Translations under genes and position numbers: made by a program | Notes under the pieces: model-generated | Seen by the model: the letters and a program-made list of their open reading frames with translations, nothing else | Databases searched by the model: none | What the model was told of the DNA's origin: nothing | Part shown: positions 37,201-50,600 of the stretch, in pieces | Numbering within the stretch: the first letter of the stretch is position 1 | Layout of the letters: every line of letters begins with the position of its first letter | Assembly: GCF_019925205.1 (NCBI RefSeq) | Contig: NC_083566.1 | Span: 9,486,001-9,550,000 of the forward strand | Length of the DNA: 64,000 nt | Origin: Metopolophium dirhodum | Taxonomy: Eukaryota; Arthropoda; Insecta; Hemiptera; Aphididae | Direction: 5' to 3'

Positions 37201-40200
37201 TAAACAGAAAAACTATTCAAAATATTTATTTAATTAATGATGGATTATTTAGAGGGCATCAGGTTGTCAATGTTCACAAACTTTTACCAAAAATTCAACT
37301 AGTTACATAAAAAAAAAAATTGAAGGAAGGTGTTGGCGCCCGCAGGCAAATGCATTTTAGAAAACAAAAAAAAATTTAGAAAAAAATTATACTGTAGGAA
37401 AACACATGACATAGTTTCAACTAAAATGCCTGGCATCTTAAACAGAAAAACTATTCAAAATATTTATTTAATTAATGATGGATTATTTAGAGGGCATCAG
37501 GTTGTCGATGTTCAAAAAGTATATACAAAAAATTCAACTAGTTACATAAAAAAAAAAAATTGAAGGAAGGTGTTGGCGCCTGCAGGCAAATGCATTTTAG
37601 AAAACAAAAAAAAATTTAGATAATAATTATACTGTAGGAAAACACATGACATAGTTTCAACTAAAATGCCTGGCATCGTAAACAGAAAAACTATTCAAAA
37701 TATTTATTTAATTAATGATGGATTATTTAGAGGGCATCAGGTTGTCAATGTTCACAAATTTTTTACCAAAAATTTAACTATAGTTACATAAAAAAAAAAA
37801 AATTGAAGGAAAGTGTTGGCGCCCGCAGGCAAATGCATTTTAGAAAACAAAAAAAAAATTAGAAAAAAATTATACTGTAGGAAAACACATGACATAGTTT
37901 CAACTAAAATGCCTGGCATCTTAAACAGAAAAACTATTCAAAATATTTATTTAATTAATGATGGATTATTTAGAGGGCATCAGGTTGTCAATGTTCACAA
38001 ACTTTTTACCAAAAATTCAACTAGTTACATAAAAAAAAAAATTGAAGGAAGGTGTTGGCGCCCGCAGGCAAATGCATTTTAGAAAACAAAAAAAAATTTA
38101 GAAAAAAATTATACTGTAGGAAAACACATGACATAGTTTCAACTAAAATGCCTGGCATCTTAAACAGAAAAACTATTCAACATTTTTATTTCATTAATGA
38201 TGGATTATTTTTTGGGCTTCAGGTTGTCAATGTTCAAAAAGTATATACAAAAAATTCAACTAGTTACATAAAAAAAAAAAATTGAAGGAAGGTGTTGGCG
38301 CCTGCAGGCAAATGCATTTTAGAAAACAAAAAAAAATTTAGATAATAATTATACTGTAGGAAAACACATGACATAGTTTCAACTAAAATGCCTGGCATCT
38401 TAAACAGAAAAACTATTCAAAATATTTATTTAATTAATGATGGATTATTTAGAGGGCATCAGGTTGTCAATGTTCACAAACTTTTACCAAAAATTCAATT
38501 AGTTACATAAAAAAAAAAATTGAAGGAAGGTGTTGGCGCCCGCAGGCAAATGCATTTTAGAAAACAAAAAAAAATTTAGAAAAAAATTATACTGTAGGAA
38601 AACACATGACATAGTTTCAACTAAAATGCCTGGCATCTTAAACAGAAAAACTATTCAAAATATTTATTTAATTAATGATGGATTATTTAGAGGGCATCAG
38701 GTTGTCAATGTTCACAAATTTTTTACCAAAAATTTAACTATAGTTACATAAAAAAAAAAAAATTGAAGGAAGGTGTTGGCGCCCGCAGGCAAATGCATTT
38801 TAGAAAACAAAAAAAAATTGAGTAAAAAATTATACTGTAGGAAAACACATGACATACTTTCAACTAAAATGCCTGGCATCTTAAACAGAAAAACTTTTCA
38901 ACATTTTTATTTCATTAATGATGGATTATTTTTTGGGCTTCAGGTTGTCAATATTCAAGTCAATGAAATAATTCAACTAGTTACATTATAACTAAAAAAA
39001 AAATTGAAGGAAGGTGTTGGCGCCCGCAGGCAAATGCATTTTAGAAAACAAAAAAAAATTAGAAAAAAATTATACTGTAGGAAAACACATGACATAGTTT
39101 CAACTAAAATTCCTGGCATCTTAAACAGAAAAACTATTCAAAATATTTATTTAATTAATGATGGATTATTTAGAGGGCATCAGGTTGTCAATGTTCACAA
39201 ATTTTTTACCAAAAATTCAACTAGTTACATAAAAAAAAAAAATTGAAGGAAGGTGTTGGCGCCCGCAGGCAAATGCATTTTAGAAAACAAAAAAAAATTG
39301 AGTAAAAAATTATACTGTAGGAAATCACATGACATACTTTCAACTAAAATGCCTGGCATCTTAAACAGCAAAACTATTCAACATTTTTATTTCATTAATG
39401 ATGGATTATTTTTTGGGCTTCAGGTTGTCAATATTCAAGTCAATGAAAAAATTCAACTAGTCACATAAAAAAAAAAAAATTGAAGGTGGGTGTTGGCGCC
39501 CGCAGGCAAATGCATTTTAGAAAACAAATAAAATTTTAAATAAATTATATTGTGTGAAAACACATAACAAACTACAAACTAAAATGTCCAGAATCTTAAA
39601 CAGAAAAAACTATTCAAAATATTAATTTAATTGATGATGTGTTACTCAGAGGGCATAAGGTTGTCAATGTTCAAAAAGTATATACAAAAAATTCAAATAG
39701 TTACATTATTACTAAAAAAAAAATTGAAGGAAAGTGTTGGCGCCCGCAGGCAAATGCATTTTAGAAAACAAAAAAAAATTGAGTAATAAATTATACTGTA
39801 GGAAAACACATGACATACTTTCAACTAAAATGCCTGGCATCTTAAACAGCAAAACTATTCAACATTTTTATTTCATTAATGATGAATTATTTTTTGGGCT
39901 TCAGGTTGTCAATGTTCAAAAAGTATATACAAAAAATTCAACTAGTTACATAAAAAAAAAAAATTGAAGGAAGGTGTTGGCGCCTGCAGGCAAATGCATT
40001 TTAGAAAACAAAAAAAAATTTAGATAATAATTATACTGTAGGAAAACACATGACATAGTTTCAACTAAAATGCCTGGCTTCGTAAACAGAAAAACTATTC
40101 AAAATATTTATTTAATTAATGATGGATTATTTAGAGGGCATCAGGTTGTCAATGTTCACAAATTTTTTACCAAAAATTTAACTATAGTTACATAAAAAAA

Positions 40201-41890
40201 AAAAAATTGAAGGAAAGTGTTGGCGCCCGCAGGCAAATGCATTTTAGAAAACAAAAAAAAAATTAGAAAAAAATTATACTGTAGGAAAACACATGACATA
40301 GTTTCAACTAAAATGCCTGGCATCTTAAACAGAAAAACTATTCAAAATATTTATTTAATTAATGATGGATTATTTAGAGGGCATCAGGTTGTCAATGTTC
40401 ACAAACTTTTTACCAAAAATTCAACTAGTTACATAAAAAAAAAAATTGAAGGAAGGTGTTGGCGCCCGCAGGCAAATGCATTTTAGAAAACAAAAAAAAA
40501 TTTAGAAAAAAATTATACTGTAGGAAAACACATGACATAGTTTCAACTAAAATGCCTGGCATCTTAAACAGAAAAACTATTCAACATTTTTATTTCATTA
40601 ATGATGGATTATTTTTTGGGCTTCAGGTTGTCAATGTTCAAAAAGTATATACAAAAAATTCAACTAGTTACATAAAAAAAAAAAATTGAAGGAAGGTGTT
40701 GGCGCCTGCAGGCAAATGCATTTTAGAAAACAAAAAAAAATTTAGATAATAATTATACTGTAGGAAAACACATGACATAGTTTCAACTAAAATGCCTGGC
40801 ATCTTAAACAGAAAAACTATTCAAAATATTTATTTAATTAATGATGGATTATTTAGAGGGCATCAGGTTGTCAATGTTCACAAACTTTTACCAAAAATTC
40901 AACTAGTTACATAAAAAAAAAAATTGAAGGAAGGTGTTGGCGCCCGCAGGCAAATGCATTTTAGAAAACAAAAAAAAATTTAGAAAAAAATTATACTGTA
41001 GGAAAACACATGACATAGTTTCAACTAAAATGCCTGGCATCTTAAACAGAAAAACTATTCAAAATATTTATTTAATTAATGATGGATTATTTAGAGGGCA
41101 TCAGGTTGTCAATGTTCACAAATTTTTTACCAAAAATTTAACTATAGTTACATAAAAAAAAAAAAATTGAAGGAAGGTGTTGGCGCCCGCAGGCAAATGC
41201 ATTTTAGAAAACAAAAAAAAATTGAGTAAAAAATTATACTGTAGGAAAACACATGACATACTTTCAACTAAAATGCCTGGCATCTTAAACAGAAAAACTT
41301 TTCAACATTTTTATTTCATTAATGATGGATTATTTTTTGGGCTTCAGGTTGTCAATATTCAAGTCAATGAAATAATTCAACTAGTTACATTATAACTAAA
41401 AAAAAAATTGAAGGAAGGTGTTGGCGCCCGCAGGCAAATGCATTATAGAAAACAAAAAAAAATTAGAAAAAAATTATACTGTAGGAAAACACATGACATA
41501 GTTTCAACTAAAATTCCTGGCATCTTAAACAGAAAAACTATTCAAAATATTTATTTAATTAATGATGGATTATTTAGAGGGCATCAGGTTGTCAATGTTC
41601 ACAAATTTTTTACCAAAAATTCAACTAGTTACATAAAAAAAAAAAATTGAAGGAAGGTGTTGGCGCCCGCAGGCAAATGCATTTTAGAAAACAAAAAAAA
41701 ATTGAGTAAAAAATTATACTGTAGGAAATCACATGACATACTTTCAACTAAAATGCCTGGCATCTTAAACAGCAAAACTATTCAACATTTTTATTTCATT
41801 AATGATGGATTATTTTTTGGGCTTCAGGTTGTCAATATTCAAGTCAATGAAAAAATTCAACTAGTCACATAAAAAAAAAAAAATTGAAGG
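34208..41890 (+). repeat. Ten-monomer higher-order repeat (~2,404 bp), with one shortened 5-mer unit
   Basis: The series starting at 34208 recurs at 36613 (2,405 bp), 37813 (1,200 bp) and 40217 (2,404 bp). Full units contain in order: B with CAAACTTTTTACC, a B/A/C mosaic, a CCTGCAGG B, B, A, B, an A marked by GGAAATCACATGACATAC, C, another A, and a CCTGCAGG B. The 36613-37812 unit keeps only five. The GGAAATCACATG mark appears at about 35717, 39321 and 41725, and also at about 32104. Confidence 0.8.
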
Positions 41891-43337
41891 TGGGTGTTGG
41901 CGCCCGCAGGCAAATGCATTTTAGAAAACAAAAAAAAATTTAGAAAAAAATTATACTGTAGGAAAACACATGACATAGTTTCAACTAAAATGCCTGGCAT
42001 CTTAAACAGAAAAACTATTCAAAATATTTATTTAATTAATGATGGATTATTTAGAGGGCATCAGGTTGTCAATGTTTACAAATTTTTTACCAAAAATTTA
42101 ACTATAGTTACATAAAAAAAAAAAAATTGAAGGAAGGTGTTGGCGCCCGCAGGCAAATGCATTTTAGAAAACAAAAAAAAATTGAGTAAAAAATTATACT
42201 GTAGGAAAACACATGACATACTTTCAACTAAAATGCCTGGCATCTTAAACAGAAAAACTATTCAACATTTTTATTTCATTAATGATGGATTATTTTTTGG
42301 GCTTCAGGTTGTCAATATTCAAGTCAATGAAATAATTCAACTAGTTACATTATAACTAAAAAAAAAATTGAAGGAAGGTGTTGGCGCCCGCAGGCAAATG
42401 CATTTTAGAAAACAAAAAAAAAATTAGAAAAAAATTATACTGTAGGAAAACACATGACATAGTTTCAACTAAAATGCCTGGCATCTTAAACAGCATAACT
42501 ATTCAATATTTTTATTTCATTAATGATGGATTATTTTTTGGGCTTCAGGTTGTCAATATTCAAGTCAATGAAAAAATTCAACTAGTCACATAAAAAAAAA
42601 AAAAATTGAAGGAGGGTGTTGGCGCCCGCAGGCAAATGCATTTTAGAAAACAAATAAAATTTTAAATAAATTATATTGTGTGAAAACACATAACAAACTA
42701 CAAACTAAAATGTCCAGAATCTTAAACAGAAAAAACTATTCAAAATATTAATTTAATTAATGATGTGTTACTCAGAGGGCATAAGGTTGTCAATGTTCAA
42801 AAAGTATATACAAAAAATTCAAATAGTTACATTATTACTAAAAAAAAAATTGAAGGAAAGTGTTGGCGCCCGCAGGCAAATGCATTTTAGAAAACAAAAA
42901 AAAATTGAGTAAAAAATTAAACTGTAGGAAAACACATGTCATAGTTTCAACTAAAATGCCTGGCATCTTAAACAGCATAACTATTCAATATTTTTATTTC
43001 ATTAATGATGGATTATTTTTTGGGCTTCAGGTTGTCAATATTCAAGTCAATGAAAAAATTCAACTAGTCACATAAAAAAAAAAAAAATTGAAGGAGGGTG
43101 TTGGCGCCCGCAGGCAAATGCATTTTAGAAAACAAATAAAATTTTAAATAAATTATATTGTGTGAAAACACATAACAAACTACAAACTAAAATGTCCAGA
43201 ATCTTAAACAGAAAAAACTATTCAAAATATCAATTTAATTAATGATGTGTTACTCAGAGGGCATAAGGTTGTCAATGTTCAAAAAGTGTATACAAAAAAT
43301 TCAACTAGTTACATAAAAAAAAAAAAATTGAAGGAAG

Positions 43338-46300
43338 GTGTTGGCGCCCGCAGGCAAATGCATTTTAGAAAACAAAAAAAAATTGAGTAAAAAATTATAC
43401 TGTAGGAAAACACATGACATAGTTTCAACTAAAATGCCTGGCATCTTAAACAGAAAAACTATTCAACATTTTTATTTCATTAATGATGGATTATTTTTTG
43501 GGCTTCAGGTTGTCAAGATTCAGTCAATAAAAAAATTCAATTAATTACATAAAAAAAAAAAAAATTTAAGGAAGGTGTTGGCGCCCGCAGGCAAATGCAT
43601 TTTAGAAAACAAAAAAAAATTGAGTAAAAAATTAAACTGTAGGAAAACACATGTCATAGTTTCAACTAAAATGCCTGGCATCTTAAACAGCATAACTATT
43701 CAATATTTTTATCTCATTAATGATGGATTATTTTTTGGGCTTCAGGTTGTCAATATTCAAGTCAATGAAAAAATTCAACTAGTCACATAAAAAAAAAAAA
43801 AATTGAAGGAGGGTGTTGGCGCCCGCAGGCAAATGCATTTTAGAAAACAAATAAAATTTTAAATAAATTATATTGTGTGAAAACACATAACAAACTACAA
43901 ACTAAAATGTCCAGAATCTTAAACAGAAAAAACTATTCAAAATATTAATTTAATTAATGATGTATTATTTTTTGGGCTTCAGGTTGTCGATGTTCACAAA
44001 TTTTTTACCAAAAATTCAACTAGTTACATAAAAAAAAAAAATTGAAGGAAGGTGTTGGCGCCTGCAGGCAAATGCATTTTAGAAAACAAAATAAAATTTA
44101 GATAATAATTATACTGTAGGAAAACACATGACATAGTTTCAACTAAAATGCCTGGCATCTTAAACAGAAAAACTATTCAACATTTTTATTTCATTAATGA
44201 TGGATTATTTTTTGGGCTTCAGGTTGTCAATGTTCACAAATTTTTTACCAAAAATTCAACTAGTTACATAAAAAAAAAAAATTGAAGGAAGGTGTTGGCG
44301 CCTGCAGGCAAATGCATTTTAGAAAACAAAAAAAAATTTAGATAATAATTATACTGTAGGAAAACACATGACATAGTTTCAACTAAAATGCCTGGCATCT
44401 TAAACAGAAAAACTATTCAAAATATTTATTTAATTAATGATGGATTATTTAGAGGGCATCAGGTTGTCAATGTTCACAAATTTTTTACCAAAAATTTAAC
44501 GATAGTTACATAAAAAAAAAAAAATTGAAGGAAGGTGTTGGCGCCCGCAGGCAAATGCATTTTAGAAAACAAAAAAAAATTGAGTAAAAAATTATACTGT
44601 AGGAAAACACATGACATACTTTCAACTAAAATGCCTGGCATCTTAAACAGAAAAACTATTCAACATTTTTATTTCATTAATGATGGATTATTTTTTGGGC
44701 TTAAGGTTGTCAATATTCAAGTCAATGAAATAATTCAACTAGTTACATTATAACTAAAAAAAAAATTGAAGGAAGGTGTTGGCGCCCGCAGGCAAATGCA
44801 TTTTAGAAAACAAAAAAAAAATTAGAAAAAAATTATACTGTAGGAAAACACATGACATAGTTTCAACTAAAATTCCTGGCATCTTAAACAGAAAAACTAT
44901 TCAAAATATTTATTTAATTAATGATGGATTATTTAGAGGGCATCAGGTTGTCAATGTTCACAAATTTTTTACCAAAAATTCAACTAGTTACATAAAAAAA
45001 AAAAAATTGAAGGAAGGTGTTGGCGCCTGCAGGCAAATGCATTTTAGAAAACAAAAAAAAATTGAGTAAAAAATTATACTGTAGGAAAACACATGACATA
45101 GTTTCAACTAAAATGCCTGGCATCTTAAACAGAAAAACTATTCAAAATATTTATTTAATTAATGATGGATTATTTAGAGGGCTTTAGGTTGTCAATGTTC
45201 ACAAATTTTTTACCAAAAATTCAACTAGTTACAAAAAAAAAAAAATTGAAGGAAGGTGTTGGCGCCTGCAGGCAAATGCATTTTAGAAAACAAAATAAAA
45301 TTTAGATAATAATTATACTGTAGGAAAACACATGACATAGTTTCAACTAAAATGCCTGGCATCTTAAACAGAAAAACTATTCAAAATATTTATTTAATTA
45401 ATGATGGATTATTTAGAGGGCATCAGGTTGTCAATGTTCACAAACTTTTTACCAAAAATTCAACTAGTTACATAAAAAAAAAAATTGAAGGAAGGTGTTG
45501 GCGCCCGCAGGCAAATGCATTTTAGAAAACAAAAAAAAATTTAGAAAAAAATTATACTGTAGGAAAACACATGACATAGTTTCAACTAAAATGCCTGGCA
45601 TCTTAAACAGAAAAACTATTCAACATTTTTATTTCATTAATGATGGATTATTTTTTGGGCTTCAGGTTGTCAATGTTCACAAATTTTTTACCAAAAATTC
45701 AACTAGTTACATAAAAAAAAAAAATTGAAGGAAGGTGTTGGCGCCTGCAGGCAAATGCATTTTAGAAAACAAAAAAAAATTTAGATAATAATTATACTGT
45801 AGGAAAACACATGACATAGTTTCAACTAAAATGCCTGGCATCTTAAACAGAAAAACTATTCAAAATATTTATTTAATTAATGATGGATTATTTAGAGGGC
45901 ATCAGGTTGTCAATGTTCACAAATTTTTTACCAAAAATTTAACGATAGTTACATAAAAAAAAAAAAATTGAAGGAAGGTGTTGGCGCCCGCAGGCAAATG
46001 CATTTTAGAAAACAAAAAAAAATTGAGTAAAAAATTATACTGTAGGAAAACACATGACATACTTTCAACTAAAATGCCTGGCATCTTAAACAGAAAAACT
46101 ATTCAACATTTTTATTTCATTAATGATGGATTATTTTTTGGGCTTAAGGTTGTCAATATTCAAGTCAATGAAATAATTCAACTAGTTACATTATAACTAA
46201 AAAAAAAATTGAAGGAAGGTGTTGGCGCCCGCAGGCAAATGCATTTTAGAAAACAAAAAAAAAATTAGAAAAAAATTATACTGTAGGAAAACACATGACA

Positions 46301-47655
46301 TAGTTTCAACTAAAATTCCTGGCATCTTAAACAGAAAAACTATTCAAAATATTTATTTAATTAATGATGGATTATTTAGAGGGCTTTAGGTTGTCAATGT
46401 TCACAAATTTTTTACCAAAAATTCAACTAGTTACAAAAAAAAAAAAATTGAAGGAAGGTGTTGGCGCCCGCAGGCAAATGCATTTTAGAAAACAAAAAAA
46501 AATTGAGTAAAAAATTATACTGTAGGAAAACACATGACATACTTTCAACTAAAATGCCTGGCATCTTAAACAGCAAAACTATTCAACATTTTTATTTCAT
46601 TAATGATGGATTATTTTTTGGGCTTCAGGTTGTCAAGATTCAGTCAATAAAAAAATTCAATTAATTACATAAAAAAAAAAAAAATTTAAGGAAGGTGTTG
46701 GCGCCCGCAGGCAAATGCATTTTAGAAAACAAATAAAATTTTAAATAAATTATATTGTGTGAAAACACATAACAAACTACAAACTAAAATGTCCAGAATC
46801 TTAAACAGAAAAAACTATTCAAAATATTAATTTAATTAATGATGGATTATTTTTTGGGCTTCAGGTTGTCAATGTTCACAAATTTTTTACCAAAAATTCA
46901 ACTAGTTACATAAAAAAAAAAAATTGAAGGAAGGTGTTGGCGCCTGCAGGCAAATGCATTTTAGAAAACAAAAAAAAATTTAGATAATAATTATACTGTA
47001 GGAAAACACATGACATAGTTTCAACTAAAATGCCTGGCATCTTAAACAGAAAAACTATTCAAAATATTTATTTAATTAATGATGGATTATTTAGAGGGCA
47101 TCAGGTTGTCAATGTTCACAAACTTTTTACCAAAAATTCAACTAGTTACATAAAAAAAAAAATTGAAGGAAGGTGTTGGCGCCCGCAGGCAAATGCATTT
47201 TAGAAAACAAAAAAAAATTTAGAAAAAAATTATACTGTAGGAAAACACATGACATAGTTTCAACTAAAATGCCTGGCATCTTAAACAGAAAAACTATTCA
47301 ACATTTTTATTTCATTAATGATGGATTATTTTTTGGGCTTCAGGTTGTCAATGTTCACAAATTTTTTACCAAAAATTCAACTAGTTACATAAAAAAAAAA
47401 AATTGAAGGAAGGTGTTGGCGCCTGCAGGCAAATGCATTTTAGAAAACAAAAAAAAATTTAGATAATAATTATACTGTAGGAAAACACATGACATAGTTT
47501 CAACTAAAATGCCTGGCATCTTAAACAGAAAAACTATTCAAAATATTTATTTAATTAATGATGGATTATTTAGAGGGCATCAGGTTGTCAATGTTCACAA
47601 ATTTTTTACCAAAAATTTAACGATAGTTACATAAAAAAAAAAAAATTGAAGGAAG
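43338..47655 (+). repeat. Less regular array segment with 6- and 7-monomer recurrences
   Basis: Monomers at 44535 and 45978 match at 1,443 bp (six monomers), and those at 45495 and 47173 at 1,678 bp (seven). Two monomers here (ends at about 43530 and 46650) share the variant TCAAGATTCAGTCAATAAAA. This is the same variant that flanks the foldback element at about 59560 and the empty site at about 3195. Confidence 0.6.
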
Positions 47656-50600
47656 GTGTTGGCGCCCGCAGGCAAATGCATTTTAGAAAACAAAAAAAAA
47701 TTGAGTAAAAAATTATACTGTAGGAAAACACATGACATACTTTCAACTAAAATGCCTGGCATCTTAAACAGCAAAACTATTCAACATTTTTATTTCATTA
47801 ATGATGGATTATTTTTTGGGCTTCAGGTTGTCAATATTCAAGTCAATGAAATAATTCAACTAGTTACATTATAACTAAAAAAAAAATTGAAGGAAGGTAT
47901 TGGCGCCCGCAGGCAAATGCATTTTAGAAAACAAAAAAAAAATTAGAAAAAAATTATACTGTAGGAAAACACATGACATAGTTTCAACTAAAATTCCTAG
48001 CATCTTAAACAGAAAAACTATTCAAAATATTTATTTAATTAATGATGGATTATTTAGAGGGCATCAGGTTGTCAATGTTCACAAATTTTTTACCAAAAAT
48101 TCAACTAGTTACATAAAAAAAAAAAAATTGAAGGAAGGTGTTGGCGCCCGCAGGCAAATGCATTTTAGAAAACAAAAAAAAATTGAGTAATAAATTATAC
48201 TGTAGGAAAACACATGACATACTTTCAACTAAAATGCCTGGCATCTTAAACAGCAAAACTATTCAACATTTTTATTTCATTAATGATGGATTATTTTTTG
48301 GGCTTCAGGTTGTCAATATTCAAGTCAATGAAAAAATTCAACTAGTCACATAAAAAAAAAAAAAATTGAAGGAGGGTGTTGGCGCCCGCAGGCAAATGCA
48401 TTTTAGAAAACAACTAAAATTTTAAATAAATTATATTGTGTGAAAACACATAACAAACTACAAACTAAAATGTCCAGAATCTTAAACAGAAAAAACTATT
48501 CAAAATATTAATTTAATTAATGATGTGTTACTCAGAGGGCATAAGGTTGTCAATGTTCAAAAAGTATATACAAAAAATTCAACTAGTTACATTATTACTA
48601 AAAAAAAAATTGAAGGAAAGTGTTGGCGCCCGCAGGCAAATGCATTTTAGAAAACAAAAAAAAAATTAGAAAAAAATTATACTGTAGGAAAACACATGAC
48701 ATAGTTTCAACTAAAATGCCTGGCATCTTAAACAGAAAAACTATTCAACATTTTTATTTCATTAATGATGGATTATTTTTTGGGCTTCAGGTTGTCAATG
48801 TTCACAAATTTTTTACCAAAAATTCAACTAGTTACATAAAAAAAAAAAATTGAAGGAAGGTGTTGGCGCCTGCAGGCAAATGCATTTTAGAAAACAAAAA
48901 AAAATTTAGATAATAATTATACTGTAGGAAAACACATGACATAGTTTCAACTAAAATGCCTGGCATCTTAAACAGAAAAACTATTCAAAATATTTATTTA
49001 ATTAATGATGGATTATTTAGAGGGCATCAGGTTGTCAATGTTCACAAATTTTTTACCAAAAATTTAACGATAGTTACATAAAAAAAAAAAATTGAAGGAA
49101 GGTGTTGGCGCCTGCAGGCAAATGCATTTTAGAAAACAAAAAAAAATTTAGATAATAATTATACTGTAGGAAAACACATGACATAGTTTCAACTAAAATG
49201 CCTGGCATCTTAAACAGAAAAACTATTCAAAATATTTATTTAATTAATGATGGATTATTTAGAGGGCATCAGGTTGTCAATGTTCACAAATTTTTTACCA
49301 AAAATTTAACTATAGTTACATAAAAAAAAAAAAATTGAAGGAAGGTGTTGGCGCCCGCAGGCAAATGCATTTTAGAAAACAAAAAAAAATTGAGTAAAAA
49401 ATTATACTGTAGGAAAACACATGACATACTTTCAACTAAAATGCCTGGCATCTTAAACAGCAAAACTATTCAACATTTTTATTTCATTAATGATGGATTA
49501 TTTTTTGGGCTTCAGGTTGTCAATATTCAAGTCAATGAAATAATTCAACTAGTTACATTATAACTAAAAAAAAAATTGAAGGAAGGTGTTGGCGCCCGCA
49601 GGCAAATGCATTTTAGAAAACAAAAAAAAAATTAGAAAAAAATTATACTGTAGGAAAACACATGACATAGTTTCAACTAAAATTCCTGGCATCTTAAACA
49701 GAAAAACTATTCAAAATATTTATTTAATTAATGATGGATTATTTAGAGGGCATCAGGTTGTCAATGTTCACAAATTTTTTACCAAAAATTCAACTAGTTA
49801 CATAAAAAAAAAAAAATTGAAGGAAGGTGTTGGCGCCCGCAGGCAAATGCATTTTAGAAAACAAAAAAAAATTGAGTAATAAATTATACTGTAGGAAAAC
49901 ACATGACATACTTTCAACTAAAATGCCTGGCATCTTAAACAGCAAAACTATTCAACATTTTTATTTCATTAATGATGGATTATTTTTTGGGCTTCAGGTT
50001 GTCAATATTCAAGTCAATGAAAAAATTCAACTAGTCACATAAAAAAAAAAAAAATTGAAGGAGGGTGTTGGCGCCCGCAGGCAAATGCATTTTAGAAAAC
50101 AAATAAAATTTTAAATAAATTATATTGTGTGAAAACACATAACAAACTACAAACTAAAATGTCCAGAATCTTAAACAGAAAAAACTATTCAAAATATTAA
50201 TTTAATTAATGATGTGTTACTCAGAGGGCATAAGGTTGTCAATGTTCAAAAAGTATATACAAAAAATTCAACTAGTTACATTATTACTAAAAAAAAAATT
50301 GAAGGAAAGTGTTGGCGCCCGCAGGCCAATTCATTTTAGAAAACAAAAAAAAAATTAGAAAAAAATTATACTGTAGGAAAACACATGACATAGTTTCAAC
50401 TAAAATGCCTGGCATCTTAAACAGAAAAACTATTCAAAATATTTATTTAATTAATGATGGATTATTTAGAGGGCATCAGGTTGTCAATGTTCACAAACTT
50501 TTTACCAAAAATTCAACTAGTTACATAAAAAAAAAATTTAAGGAAGGTGTTGGCGCCCGCAGGCAAATGCATTTTAGAAAACAAAAAAAAATTTAGAAAA

